A stretch of DNA of 64,000 nt from Saccharum officinarum (GCA_020631735.1 CM036159.1:97394701-97458700), one strand, 5' to 3'; counted from the stretch's first letter, positions 1-14,999 are shown. Notes: generated by a model not told the origin, from the sequence alone. Program-made: numbers and translations.

Positions 1-2974
1 CACAAACTTGTCCCACTGCAATTTTACAAATGCCACATGCTTACTTGTTTTGGTACAAGCTGAAGACGTCATTAGAATGTATGAGGTCATATGTCCTTGG
101 ATAAGTAGAAAATCCTTCACACCTGAACCAAGAATAAGTGTATGACGAATAAACGAACATTCGATAAGAAAAAAACAGTATTTTGCAATGCACCAAAACT
201 GGAAGACATACGGTAAGCTAATAAACTCAAAGAGAAATATAAAAACTCAGTTTTTTTTAAAGCAAAAAAAGTCATACTAGTGAACAAAGCACAAATGTAA
301 AGAATTCACATGATGACCTTGGTGACAAGTATTTCTAGGGTGCATCTAGTGGATATCTAGGTGTTGATCTCTACTACCCACACTCAAATTTTGGGCCATT
401 GGATCTTAATCGAATATTCCATCCAGGGGCCCTCCTTTCTTCAACCTTTAGCCTTCTTCATCCAACTACCTTATTCTTCCTCCGACCACGTACCAAGGAG
501 GACCCCAGGGCTCCACCTGCTCACCTCCTCCTATCTCCAGTGGCAGCCTCCGTCTCGCCCTCCTCCCATTTCCTGCAGCCAGAGCCACCACCACTCCCCA
601 CAGCTACGCTAACCCATCGAGCGAATTGCCCCCACACCAACACTACCCATCCTCCACCACACCAGTCCACAACATCCTCGCCGCCTTACCATTACGCCCA
701 GCAACCACCTCCACCACCAAGCTGACCTTCCTTCCCTCAAAGGTTCAAATCCTCAACAAATTCCCAAATCCCCTAACCGTAATCTGCCAGGGATGAAAGA
801 GAAATAGGCCAGTCTCGATGGAGTTGGAGAGGAGGGTGTCACATGGCAAATCCGCTTCTCTATTACAACTTCACCTCAAATGGCTTCAACTGACACCAGC
901 ATATCTAAGGTTCTGTTATCTCCCTCAGTCTTCACATAGATTGGTAACTGAATGTATTCTTCTTATATCATTCTCAAAGCAAATACACTTACAAACAGCA
1001 TAGAAAAGTTATCCAGATTATAAAAGTAGAATGTAACTACTCTGAAAAATGATTTTGGAATTTTCGTGAGTAAATCAAACATAATACGCAAAATTCGAGA
1101 AACCCAGGAGAGCAACACAGCAAATACGTTAATACTACATACCAGTCATGATACATTCCTATTAATCCACGCTCGTAGATTACACCTAAAGTGGAAGTAT
1201 TTGCAATTGTTGGAATGACATTCATGACCCATAGCTTTGGGGACTCTAGTGCAGCAGCAAAACTACCGAGACCAGCATTCATGTCCATTATATTGCGATA
1301 TCTTCCAGTATCAAGCAAGTTATTGGTTTTCTTGTAAGCCTTAACATGTTTCTGCCAAAGGTTATTGTCCTCTTCATATGACTGAACTGAGAAACCAGGC
1401 ACAGAACCAAGGGTTATACGAGGAGGTACTGCATAGAGCCTCTTGGGAAAAGGCTCTAATTGACCACCCGCAACCTCAGATACACTATTAACCTCAGGTA
1501 GGGGGGCTATACAAACTTCCATCTTCTTGTACCTGCGTATAGCAAATAGTGTCAGGTTTAAGAGCAAATACAGGGACAAAAATCATATTCTATTGGGAGG
1601 ACTGGAGGAATGACACTCACCATACATCATTGTCACTTGTCAAATCACACTTGCCACCTTTTGGATTATCTTGTTTCATGGAGCAAGACTTGTCATTTAA
1701 TCTCTTTCTCCATATGGCGATACCATCCTTCTCAGATATCTTATTCCAACAAAGAAGTTGTGCGAATTGTTCTATTTTTCTTTGCTCGTTCCGAAGATCT
1801 TCCTTTGAACGCTGCCACCCCTCATAGTGAATCTTCCAGCCAATGGGTGGGCCTGACAGCACCCAATACCCGCCAGGCCTTAGTACTCTGTCAACTTCCA
1901 TCATGTACATACCATCTGCAGAAACAGAGCAATGAAAGTTTCATGCTTCAGATGTCCACACCATGGACCATTTACAACAAAAAGAAAGTCCTCATTGTGT
2001 TGTTACCATTTCCACTCCATGGAATTAAACATCTTGAGCAATGGGCCATGTCAAAGACACGAGATGGAAATGGCAGCTTTATTGACCCGAGGACACCAAT
2101 ATATGCAGGGACACCTCTCTCCAATGCAAACTGTACTTGTGCCTCATGATTATCCCGTGGTGCAAATGACATGGTCAAAACATTTTTCTTCAACAGGTAA
2201 GCACCCAAACTGGCAACCTAAATGAAAATATGAAAAAGAGAAGAAGCCAGGGAAGATTAGAGCTTATGCAAGAAGAACAACAACCATGGCGCAGTAAAAA
2301 TATGCATGCATTTTCAGGGTAGGGACTTCACGTACCCCACAACCAGTATCCAGTGCAGTTCTCACTTTCCCTTCAGCTATTGGGATGACAGAAGCAAGCT
2401 GGTCTATATATTTATCTGCACCCTGAGGAAACTGTGTTCCACCACCAGGAAACCTGAAAACATTGCCCTCATAGTGCACCCAGTTCTGGATAGCCTTCTC
2501 AACAGTAAGGCTCTTGTGTGGTACATTGGCATAAGGAACAAAATCACGGCTCTTTGGCCATCGAAAAGGAGCAACATAACCCTTTGGTGCTGGGATCAGG
2601 CAATAAAGCTTCTCCTTATCCGGTGGACAATGCCTCTCCCGATAGATCATGTTATCTCTAGGGAAGGTCATTGCACGCTTTTGCTCCTCACAAGGAGTGT
2701 AATCAGTGTACTGCTCATCACATGGCTTGAAAGGTTCAATTTTGGAACTACCAGTATCATTCGGAAGGTTGGATGCACTATGATGGGTCTCAAAACTCAG
2801 ATTTGGGAGCTGTGCACATTTGATCTGCTCAATGACCCACTTATGTGTTTTGTCTCCTCCTCCAGAACCACTTTTCTGCCAAGCACCCAAGAGATAGAAG
2901 AAGGAACAGAGGCCAAAAATCACAATCACAATTAATGTATTTCTGGTCCTGTTCTCAGTCAAGTTTCGTGCCAT
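1..2974 (-). CDS. PMT-type (DUF248) putative methyltransferase, 3' end cut by window
   Basis: Seen: five complete coding exons on the minus strand, 2336-2974, 2007-2217, 1621-1915, 1143-1532 and 45-122, with GT-AG junctions and matching phases (about 537 codons). A sixth exon probably begins within the first 15 bases; its exact acceptor is unclear. The ATG at 2974 follows an acceptor (TTAG), so the leader is spliced. The protein starts [10 protein letters not shown], then one membrane segment (residues about 13-31), a stem, the family block around [26 protein letters not shown] motif I ([14 protein letters not shown]), [25 protein letters not shown] and [15 protein letters not shown]. Known: these type II Golgi membrane proteins (Methyltransf_29) are thought to methylate cell-wall polysaccharides; QUA2/TSD2 is the studied member. 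The LGAWQ stem is most like the PMT14-17 group. Family length is near 600 aa, so about 75 codons lie to the left. The 1-kb intron 123-1142 holds AT-rich and C-rich sequence and no extra exon that I could find. Substrate is inferred only. Confidence 0.93.
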
Positions 2975-3700
2975 ACCACCTAACAGAATTAACATTAAGA
3001 TTCCGTAAGACAGTTTAGTTGATATCTATGTAAAACGATATGAACTACAAAGTTTCTCAACAATAGGAAAAAGTAGGAACTGGGAAGTAAATCCATGAAG
3101 TTCTAGATCTAGATTTCATCAAAAGCCAGCAACATGTTGCATGGTTGAAACAGGAGAATTTGGGTATCATATCATTGGATGGAAACCTTAATCACTCCTT
3201 GCCAGCTAATATAGTTACTTTGTTTTCCTCATATTCCCTTGGTTGTGTTCAATGTTTATAACAATTAAACTAGCATTCAATGCTCTTTTGCAGAACCTTG
3301 AGAGCAACAGACATCTATTGAAATCCAAAGTATTATCCGACAATAACGAAAATCAGACCCACGTATTTGAACACATCACAATTTCATGTAGGAAATCATG
3401 GGTCAACACTTAAGGATCTCAATTTGAAGACTCCGTGACGTAGTGAGAAGGAACAAATGTAAACTTACTGATTTTCCTTCGCGTCACCCTACTAATTCAC
3501 CAACCCCCCCCCCCCCCCCCCCCCCCCCACCCCAATAGATTTTGCAGCCGCTAAACCCAAACAGAAAGAAAAGACTAGCCACTACCCAATCGCTGAGGTA
3601 CCACAAAGGGTCAAGAAGATAGAAGGCTGCCAAATCAAACAGAGAAGCAGCAGATCACAAGAGGCGGAACTAGTCCGAGCCATTCTTCTACACACCTTCC
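2975..3700 (-). other. PMT leader intron and 5' untranslated region
   Basis: The sequence just upstream of the PMT start codon on the minus strand ends in TTAG, an acceptor, so an intron interrupts the leader. A good GTAAGT donor lies at 3463-3468 (minus); GTGTGT near 3698 is an alternative. No coding potential is seen. The intron is AT-rich, unlike the GC-rich sequence beyond 3715. Confidence 0.45.
3504..3528. repeat. 25-bp homopolymer C tract
   Basis: Uninterrupted run of 25 C on plus (G on the sense strand of the PMT gene), followed by ACCCC. It lies in or next to the leader of the PMT gene. A similar but shorter C run occurs at about 13661-13679. The length could be inexact because homopolymers are hard to sequence. 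Confidence 0.9.
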
Positions 3701-3714
3701 AGAACAACAAATCA

Positions 3715-4400
3715 ACCGGAGATCCGGAGCGGAGCGCGGATCGGCGGACCTCGCGGGAACCGCGACGAGTAGCGCCCGGAATCTATGCGACGCGATACAA
3801 AGGATACCACCTCGGAGCTCTGTTCACTAATCGCCAGCGGCGGAGCGAGTGAGGCGAGGGCTGTGGGCTGAGGCCTGAGGCGGCGGCTCCTCTCTCTCTC
3901 TCTTCCCGGTGTCGCCGCCTCGCAGTGCTTCAAAGTCGACCGGCGGGGGCCGGCAGTTCCGGTGCTTCCATCCGGTCCGTCGGATCGGAATCGGACACGT
4001 GGACGGGTAGATGCATAGGGCGTTTTCTTGCGGTACGGCCTCTTCCGCCCAAAAAACGCGTCTGTTCTGCAGCTGGCCTCCAGTCCGGCCTCTGCATTTC
4101 CGAATTCCCACCCAAATTCGTCGCCGCAGGAATCCATGTCGATGATGATCCATCGTTCCTGTCCTGCCCCAGTTCCATTTGCTGTGATTGTTCTCGGGCC
4201 GCAGCGCCGCAGCCTCCTACGTTGTGCGCCTCTGTTGATATAGGGCCGGGCGCCGCCAATCTGCTCGACGGAATGCCTCGACGAGTAGCCATGGGTTTTG
4301 GGGCAGGGGGGAAAGCGTGGTCTGGCTTCTTCAGCCGTCGCTACTTCGCTGGCATCAACGAAGCAAGCAATTAATGATGACATTGGTTCAGGACAAATCA
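3715..4400. promoter_or_regulatory. GC-rich, CpG-rich probable promoter region of the PMT gene
   Basis: A sharp change to GC-rich sequence with many CG dinucleotides lies upstream of the PMT leader, which is typical of a grass promoter and first exon. Several overlapping open frames on both strands are explained by composition. A short plus-strand frame from 4273 could mark a divergent transcript, but I recognise no protein in it. Confidence 0.4.
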
Positions 4401-7016
<2,616 letters not shown>

Positions 7017-7104
7017 TCAACCAAACTACTAGAGCCAAGTCCTACAGCAGGCAGCACAAGTTGCATGTCTCCAGCTGAGCAGCAGCAGCAGCAACAACAA
7101 CGCC

Positions 7105-7362
7105 ATGGCGAGTGCAAGAAGCTGGTCAAGGCTGTTTGCCATCTCGGCCTTTGTCTGCCTCCTGGTGGTACACCCTGCTGCCATGGTGAGCGGCCTCAGG
7201 AGAGAGGACATGGTCCTCGGCCGTGATCGGGCGCCGACGCCGGCGGAGCCGCCCGTCGCATCGACAGGGAAGCAGTTCGCGACGGCGACGGCCGTTGGCG
7301 CGGCGCAGATGAGCAAGTGGAGGGTCCGGCGGGGCTCCGACCCGATACACAACAGGAGCTGA
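7105..7362 (+). CDS. CLE45-like secreted signalling peptide precursor
   Basis: Single-exon 85-aa precursor. Residues 1 to about 30 form a signal peptide with a hydrophobic core ([13 protein letters not shown]). A variable region follows, and the CLE motif [12 protein letters not shown] sits at residues 72-83, two residues from the C-terminus. Known: CLE peptides are cut from such precursors in the apoplast and bind LRR receptor kinases. The 12-mer differs from Arabidopsis CLE45 ([12 protein letters not shown]) only at the first position; CLE45 acts through BAM3 to hold back root protophloem differentiation. The ATG lies in a good context (GCCATGGCG) just after CAG/CAA repeats in the leader. 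A phloem or meristem role is inferred from the motif only. The unusual RRGSDP core makes the CLE45 subgroup assignment quite safe. Confidence 0.9.
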   Translation: MASARSWSRLFAISAFVCLLVVHPAAMVSGLRREDMVLGRDRAPTPAEPPVASTGKQFATATAVGAAQMSKWRVRRGSDPIHNRS

Positions 7363-8430
7363 CGCGCGCCCTGCCCTGAAGTCTTGAGGCTGAGTAGGGT
7401 GGCATGGCAAGCACTTGCCTGAAGCTGTGTCTGCTGTTCAAGCAGGACGCTGAACAACAAGGCATGTGGTGTGTCTCCTTTTTCTTTTTCTTTTTCTTTT
7501 CTTTTTTTGGTGGCGACTAGCGAGAGAGGTAATCTCGCCTGTTGCCAGAGAGGAATACAATTGAGGAGTCTGCAGGAGATTTGTGGGCAATGAAAGGATG
7601 ATGAACAGGGCGTTTAGCTTCTTGGCTTAGCTGTAGGAGGATTAGCAGGCAGAGGCAGGTGGATGTAATGTACTAGGTGATTCAGTTGGACTGTGATATA
7701 GGAGTTGTTTCTCGTCAGATGTTATCCTGTCTTTGCTTTGCATTCGTCATCAGAGGTAAGTAGCTGAACTTGGAGGAATGTTCGGCCTCTGCGTTTGTTT
7801 TCGGGCCCACGAAGGTTCTGTGAGGAATGTGCAGGCGTAGTTGGTGCATCAGGTTACATTCAGGAAGACGACGCTGGTTGCAGGTTGAAGGAACGTTTTT
7901 ATGGCTTTGATTGATGAGTTGCAGAGTGCGATTTGCACGGTACAGTACAGCGATGGCACTGGTCCCTCTGCTCACTCGTATCGGTCGTACTCACAACGTT
8001 ATGATATGGCTGATGGCGCGTTCTCTGTTGCTTTTGCCCATGACGCAAAAAAAAAGAACAGTTTGGTTTAGAACAAATTCAGAAATTAATTTAATTTAAT
8101 TTAATTAGGGGAGATACTTGTTTAATGTAGGCCGGTTGCATACTCGCATTGGTCATCAGTTGTCACTGATCACCTCGCGCGGCGGCACAGCGGCACGTGG
8201 ATGTGGAGGCAAGAAAAGCACCGTCTGAGAGCTACTAGCAACAGCTACAGAATTGTAGATGAGCAGCCGGTGAGCATCATCAATGGATTGGACACTCATC
8301 AGCTACTCAAGAACACGCAAGAGAGCTTGCTTTTAAGTGAGCCCTACTCGTTACACATCACGCGCGTGGTACGGGCACGGCACCACGGCCACGGGCAGCG
8401 CCACCGCCATCAAGCACAGCTACTCCTACT
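7363..8430. other. CLE 3' flank, no gene recognised
   Basis: Probable 3' untranslated region with a T/C-rich tract at 7467-7507, then AT-rich intergenic DNA. A short TTTAA repeat lies at 8090-8106. No coding sequence is supported. Confidence 0.4.
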
Positions 8431-8439
8431 GGGTACGAT

Positions 8440-9320
8440 ACATTTTAGCGTCCGGACGTCCATCCGTTGATTTTTTTTCCTGGCCCGGCACGCGCATCCC
8501 GCTCCTCGTAGCGCCCGCGCGTCCGGCCGACTCGTCTCGCACGCGCTGCCCGTCTTGTCCGTCTCGATTCGAGGCCGTTCGGCCCACACCGCACCTGGAC
8601 CCTACCCCCATCGCACCCTGAGCGTGCCCCGTCCGGAAAACACCGGCGCGTTGCGCGCCCCATCTACCGTCTCTTAGCTCGCCGCGCCCATTCTCCGGCG
8701 CCCGTGCTGTGCCACAATCACTGCACGCGCTCCCTTGACTCTCCAAACATCATGAAACAGGTGTAACATGAAACACTTGAATGAAATATCTGAAACATAC
8801 AATTGCAACATATATTTGAAACATGTGCAACATCTAGATAAAATACTTGCAACTTGCAAAATGAAAACAATTGCTGCAACATAAGACTGAAACAACTGAA
8901 ACATTTAGAACATATAGTTGCAACATATGTGCAAAATATATGCAACATCCGGATTAGAACGCTTGCAACATACGTCTAGAACAGATGAAATATTTTGAAC
9001 AAACCTCTGAAACACTCGCAATGTGCCTCTAAAACACTTGCAACATCTCCGATCTACTTTTGCAACATATATGTGAAACAGTTACAACATACCTCTGAAA
9101 CGTCTGAAACACTTAAAACATACACTTGCAACATGCGCTTTCATTGCAACATCGTCGCGCGTCGCGGCGGCCATGGCGTCGGGAGCGAGCACGACCTTCT
9201 AGTGGGGAACGGGGCGTCGACCACACCTCGGCAGCACCTCGGCACGCGCGAGGACGGGGCACGGGGTGCAGCAGCGAGGCACGGCAGACAACGAGCGGTG
9301 TCGGCCCAATCAATTTTCAG
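8440..9320. repeat. CAACAT/GAAACA-rich repeat element, copy 1
   Basis: From 8749 to about 9155 the sequence is a string of diverged short units built on TTGCAACATA and TGAAACATCT, flanked by GC-rich arms that contain GCGTCCGGACGTCC on the left. The same composition and a shared block (ACATACCTCTGAAACGTCTGAAAC) recur in a second copy at 43420-44410. This looks like the subterminal repeat region of a non-autonomous DNA transposon, but I could not define terminal inverted repeats or a target duplication. Open frames in the arms are not credible genes. Confidence 0.6.
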
Positions 9321-9659
9321 TTCTGGGCTTCTAGACGACAAACCAATGGGCTATGAGCATTCTTCCTTGTATGGTGGGACTGGCTTGTCTAGGAACCAAA
9401 CTCTATCGGATATAATGACATATCGAATACGGATAGTTGTTTTTCCCTGATATTTGCAATCAGATACAAATAGTGCCCGGATGCGTAGTACTAATAACTA
9501 TTCCATCTACCTAGTAGAAATTCAACTTTGAATATTCAGATTGTGCCTGGTTTCTAAGTCTTTAAACCCGTTCGGGACAGATAAATATCAATCCCGTTTT
9601 CATCCTACCTGCCTTCCTACCTCGCACTCGCCTGTTCGCTGTGGCGGAGCCAGGAATTT

Positions 9660-10990
9660 ACGGCTGGGGTGAAAGGATCAAGATGCCCAAGAGGGGGGGT
9701 GAATTGCGCTTTTCTAAAAATTAATTGCAAGAATTAAAGCCTACAAGCCAAAATTCACCTCTAGTGCCTACTAGTGTTCCTTATGATTCTACCGAAAAAA
9801 GTTTTACACCATAAGTTCCAATCCTAGTCTAGCATGTCAATTCTAGAAAAGTAAACCAAGCAACAAAAGTAATACAAGAAAGTAATTGCTTGAAAGTAAG
9901 GGTTAGGAACACGGTGATGTTTTTCCGAGGTATTGGAGAGTCGCCACTCCCCACTAGTCCTCGTTGGAGCACCCGCGTAAGGGTGTAGCTCCCCCTTGAT
10001 CTGCGCAAGGATCAAGTGCTCTCTACGGGCTGATTCTTTGACACTCCGTCGCGGTGAATCGTCCAAAACCGCTCACAGGATGAATTGGGTCATCCACAAG
10101 CTCCGCCGGATGATCACCAAACTTCCAATCACCACCAAGCCGTCTAGGTGATGGCGATCACCAAGAGTAACAAACAAGAACTCTCACTTGACCACAACAA
10201 GCCTAATGAGAAGGTGGATGCACACTTGCTACTCCCTAGTCACTAATGAGGGATTTCAAACTTTGATTCTCAAATCACAACCCTCACTAGAGCTCTTGCA
10301 CTTCCTTGCACTTGAAAGGTGTTTCCCAGCTGAACAAATGAGCAAGAGACCTCTAAAAGAGGTGTAGGAGATGTATTTATACATCCCACAGTTAATTCCA
10401 ACCGTTACCTGTCAACTCAGCAAAATACGTGTTGACCGGATGTGCCGGTCGACGTGACCGGACGCGCCGGTCGATGGCAACGGTCGAAATTGAAATCAGC
10501 AGCGCAGAGTGACCGGACGCACCTATCAGGGGTGACCGGACGCGTTCGGTCATGCAAGGACCTTACTGTACTTTGACCGGACGCTCGGTCGAGTCCGATC
10601 AGTGATGACCGGATACGTCCAGTCAGCGAAGTACCTTACTGGAACGAGACCAGACGCACTGAGGACGCGTCCGATCGTTTTCCAGTCACGTCTGATTAGT
10701 TTACTTACCCTCTATGACACGTGTCAACACGATCAACACGTTCGGTCCTCGCAAGGACCGCGTCTGGTCAACCAAGTTGAAACGCAGTGACTGTCAGCAC
10801 TGACCGGACGCGTTCGGTCAAGACAGAGACCGCGTCCGGTCAAGGGTAAACGGCTCAAACGACTTCGAAACGCGACGCAACTTGAACCAAGTTTCTTCCA
10901 ACTGAACTTTGGGCTTCACCTGAGCTACCTAGTGCTAAGTTTGATAAGTGTGCACCACACCTAAACAAAAGACTCACCTAGGTCAAGCTA
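9660..10990. repeat. Dispersed grass repeat with GACCGGACGCG motifs
   Basis: Begins with a G-rich stretch (AGAGGGGGGGTGAATT at about 9690). Between 10430 and 10850 it carries about ten diverged copies of a GACCGGACGCG...CCGGTC or TTCGGTCA motif. No protein is encoded. It resembles a high-copy grass retroelement fragment, but I cannot name the family, and the edges are approximate. Confidence 0.5.
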
Positions 10991-10999
10991 CTCGCTCAT

Positions 11000-12950
11000 G
11001 CCCCTCTTTATAGTATGGCCAAAGGAAAGAAAACAAAGATCCTAACGACTATTCCGAATGTAACTTAACACCTTGACATCCGGAACTAACCGTCCTTAAT
11101 CTTGTCGTTAATCCTTTGAAAACCGAAATGATTTTCATCAAGGGGCATGAATACCATAGTGCCCAAAGCAGTTACCAATCTCATGACCTAACTTACCAAA
11201 GTTTCTGCAAAACACACGTTAGTCATGGTAATAATACGTTGTCATCAATTGCCGAAACCAACTCTCGGGGCCTAGATGCTTTCATGGGGTATGCCACATG
11301 TATAAAATTTTGAAGCAAATATGCAATACAATAGACGATAAGTTATAATGGCCATAACAAATCCATAATAATAACCAAAACACAAGTTCGAAACATAAAT
11401 AAATCATCATTCCGCATTGGCACAAGTTGGGAAGCTTCACCATCATTCTGTGTTGGCACGAGTGCTAACTGCATCTTGCTCCATTACTCTCAATCTCAAG
11501 AATGAGCATTTGGTGTTGATGTGGAGACTTTTTTTTTGTCTTTGCAGCTTTCTCCCACAATGCAAATATGCTAACACCCTTCTTCTTCATCTACATTACA
11601 AGAATTAAGAATACAACCAAAAGAATTAGAAAAGGATTTTTTTTTATTAGCTCACTGAACCATTAAGGAGTGGATCTAGGCTCTAGGGTGTTCTGCATCT
11701 TCTCTGCTCACCTTGCTTGAAGCCGCCGAGCGCCGATCGCCGGAAGGTGTTGCAGAAGGGGCGCCGCTGGCCGGCTCCTTCGCGCTGGGACCTAGGAGGA
11801 GGCAGTTGCAGCAGAGAAAAGGGCAGGGCCACAGGGGGTGACCGGGCGAGTCGGCGAGGTGGAGGGCAAGGGGCAAGTCGACCGGAGTGGGGGAGGTGGC
11901 AAGGTGCTGCCCGGCAGTGCCGGTCACCGGAGCAGGGGAGGTGCTCCGTGCTCGTGCTACGGCCTGCGGCACGAGCAGCCGAGCAGAGAAAGGGGTGCCG
12001 GGCGATGGAGTCACGCAGAATGTATTTTGGGCTTCCTTCGTGTGGGCTACAGGAAACGGCTGTTGTATTAGGCCTATAAGGGAATGTAACAAGATACGTA
12101 TAAACCTATGTATTAGTGTGTGTATATATACATATTAATTTTGTCTCCTAAATCTTGGGTATGCCCTGGCATATAGGGGCATACCCCTGCCGCCGCCCAT
12201 CGCTCTAATCATTCTTGTCGCTCACGTATCTCCGCCTTGCCTCATGTCGGTGTGTTGAGCCGTGCCTCTAGGAGACTCCACCTCGCCTCCGTCATGCTTA
12301 CACTCTCTGGGGCCACTTTCGTCCTCAGCTGTTGCTAGGCTATACCCTGATGTGGGTGAAAAAAGAGGTGGCCCAAAAAAGATCCCTCGTCGCACTGAAT
12401 GGACTTGGTGATGAACGCACTGGTAAAAAAGAACCAAGACTTAATACATGAGGTGTTGAATCCACTGGTCGATTGGATCTTGGTCAATGGTCCTCATTGA
12501 TCTTGTGGATATAGGTCGCCCTACACCTTGCCTGCTCCCGAAGATATAGGTGGTGCATAAGGGGTTGTTTGGTTTCTTTGTTGCACATTGTTACGCTTTT
12601 GTTCAGCAAGGATGGCTAGCATGGACACTAGTTCGCTTTCCTTGCCCGGACATCTTGAGGAATGTGTCAGCACGATTTCACTAGCTCACATAAGAGAGCT
12701 GAATTTTTTTAAACAGATCAGACAGAAGAGCTTGTGCCGGATCGAATTAATAATAAAAAATGTTTTTATCTCTACTATAATTGACCACTTCAAATTATTT
12801 TAGGTCCACCAACGAAAATGTTCCCCGCTAAGTAGTCAAACCATTGTGTACCCAGAATACTGTACACAGGAATCTGTCTTTATTAAAATCAAGGACTAAT
12901 AAAACATACGAAGCAAAACCAATGGCCAAGATCGGAAGTGTGAAGCCAGG
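11000..12950. other. Intergenic, probable transposon debris
   Basis: Contains a GC-rich island at 11700-12060 with open frames on both strands but no recognisable domain, and a stretch at 12150-12450 (GGGGCATACCCCTGCC) that resembles transposon sequence. I see no gene. Confidence 0.35.
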
Positions 12951-13690
12951 CTTCTCACCCCGCGCCCCTCAGTCTCACGCACACGGGCTTCAAATGTGCA
13001 ACAACACCGACGCTGCCCAACGCATCCCGGGTTCGATTCCCTGACTCGGCCCCCGCGTCCATTTTTAATTTTCTTACAAAAAGAAAACGCTCAGGCCGCC
13101 TCCGTCCTTTGCCGCCGGTTCTCGCGCCCCTCCTTCCCCAGTGCTGCGACTCTGCCTTCACACAACCACGACAAGTTGTCAAAAAAAAACTGCGACATCT
13201 CTCTCTCGAGGCGGCGGCAGACGCAGGGCGACGACGTCCCTCGGGCGGCGCGCCGGCAAGAGCGGGCCCTGGCAGCCCTCCTCCCTCTTCCCTCCATAGA
13301 TGGCAGCACCCACCTCCTCCCCCCATCCCCCCGGCGACGGTGCCCCACCCCCTCATCAGCGCCCCCTTTGTCCCGGTGAGCAGGCCGAATGGGGATGTGC
13401 ACGGCGACAGCGGCGGCGGTACCTTCCTCCCCTCTGCATCCCCGACCCACCGACGACCCTCCACCCTCTCTCCCCCACCTCGTCCCAGATCCATATCGTA
13501 GGTTTATGTGTTCACTTCTGTTTGTTGACTTAGTGTGCAGCGGACAAGAAGGAGAAGGCCCTCGCAGAAGGAAGAAGGCGCTCGAGAGCTGCAAGATCAT
13601 ATTCGACAGCGCCAAGCAGTATGCCTAGGAGTACGACGCCTAGGTGACCACGATTTGTGCCCCCCCCCCCCCCCCCCCCAATCTCGAAGT
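12951..13690. other. GC-rich repeat-like segment with a tRNA-like B box
   Basis: GGGTTCGATTCCC at about 13028 matches a pol III B box, but no convincing A box or cloverleaf precedes it. A GC-rich stretch follows with frames on both strands, then a run of C at about 13661-13679. It could be SINE-derived or the first exon region of a lost gene. Confidence 0.3.
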
Positions 13691-14785
13691 TTATTGCTAC
13701 TTCTTGCCATGCCTAGCTGCAACCGAATTCTAGGATGATGTAGCGTCTGCGTCTGATCCGGTGAATTAATTTTGTTTCGTATAGGATCATGTATGTTTGA
13801 AATTGGTGTGCGTATAGCAGTGTTGGTTCAAAATGGGATTGCTGCACTGTTAAATGACAGTTATATCTATCGCCATGTCGATCTTGTCTGTTTTATTATC
13901 AGTGAGTTCCTGTTAACTTGTGTCCATCAGTGTTCTGGCTGCAAGATACAGACTTGCAGTACTCATTTAATTTATGTGATGCTGGCTGCCACATCCATGT
14001 TTGCTCGGTCTGATTCGTAGATATGGTGAAATGGTTTCTGATCGAGGTTGGATTGTTTTTAACCTAAATTTTGATGCAAAATTTGATTAGGGATTAGCCA
14101 AAATCGCATATTGTTTTCCATGATCCAGTGAATTTAGTAGCTGTCGAGCGTAATTGTTGATTTTTGCCTATACGTGTGTTAGATCAGAGTGCCATCTTTT
14201 AAATGCACTGTCACTTTGGATCTGTAAATTTTCATAGGCCAAGTTTTTGTATTGGCAGTTTATAACTTTATATGTAAGCCTTGATGTACAGATACAGAGT
14301 ATAGTATGTTTAGTGTAAATTTGATGTAAATTACATCTATTCATATTTTTATTAGATCTGCAAAAAACGAATACACATTAGGCTTAGGCACCTTAACCCA
14401 ATTCCCTTTTGCTGCTTAAATTTGTTAGAAATGGGATAGAAACTGACAAGTTGTTATGGAATTAGGTTCAACGTGGTAGTATTAGCATAGCAGTACCAAT
14501 TTGATTTTTAGGTGTGAAATTTGGCCAAACCAATTGGTAGTGCGATGAAACTGAATGTTTGTGACACAAACCACTTGGAGAAGACTTGTGAAGTGCCAGT
14601 GACCGATGTCAGTCAAGACTTGTAGAAGTCTCTGTATTCCAAAACTTGCATCTTTTTTATATATAATTTTTTTACAAAGGAAAACCCAGCTTTTATATAA
14701 GCTTTCAGCTCTCAAATAATAACTAATCAGAAAACTGGTCTCAATTAATTTGGGAAAATGTTTTTGCAGATTTTGACGGTTGATA

Positions 14786-14999
14786 ATGGACGCTATTCTT
14801 GAAAGACCAAACTTTGAGTGCTTGTTGTTTGGTGTGTTCCCTGCTCTTAAAAATCCAGAGAAATTTGTTGCTGCTTTTATTTCTTCATCTTGTGGTACAA
14901 TCAAATAATGATGTTTTCGTATTTCGTTTTCAGATCTTGATGACACTTTCTATCCCTTAAGCGCTGGCATCAATCTAGCTGGTCACAAAAACATACAAG
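14786..14999 (+). pseudogene. 5' fragment of a HAD-type pyrimidine 5'-nucleotidase-like gene
   Basis: Two exons, 14786-14831 and 14934-14999, join in phase 1 across a GT-AG intron. They encode a start methionine, then NFECLLFDLDDTFYPLSAGI and a KNIQ end. Known: plant HAD-superfamily proteins annotated as pyrimidine 5'-nucleotidase or suppressor of disruption of TFIIS begin this way, with catalytic motif I DLDDT. The rest of the roughly 280-residue protein (YGTTMAGL, KPDP and later motifs) could not be found in the next 2.5 kb. The following open exon-like piece (15050-15114) continues in phase but matches nothing in the family. I read this as a broken or captured gene start; a gene continuing beyond a large intron and the 17509 gap is less likely. 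Confidence 0.65.

Noticed and set aside
399..725. Proline/serine-rich frame in the PMT intron
   Set aside because: C-rich sequence without splice signals or conserved motif, lying inside an intron bounded by confirmed exons at 1143 and 122.
4273..4374. Small protein starting MPRRVAMGFGAGG near the PMT promoter
   Set aside because: Short frame in a GC-rich promoter region; no family match or continuing exon could be found.
13000..13060. A nuclear tRNA gene at GGGTTCGATTCCC
   Set aside because: A B box is present but there is no A box at the right distance and no cloverleaf.
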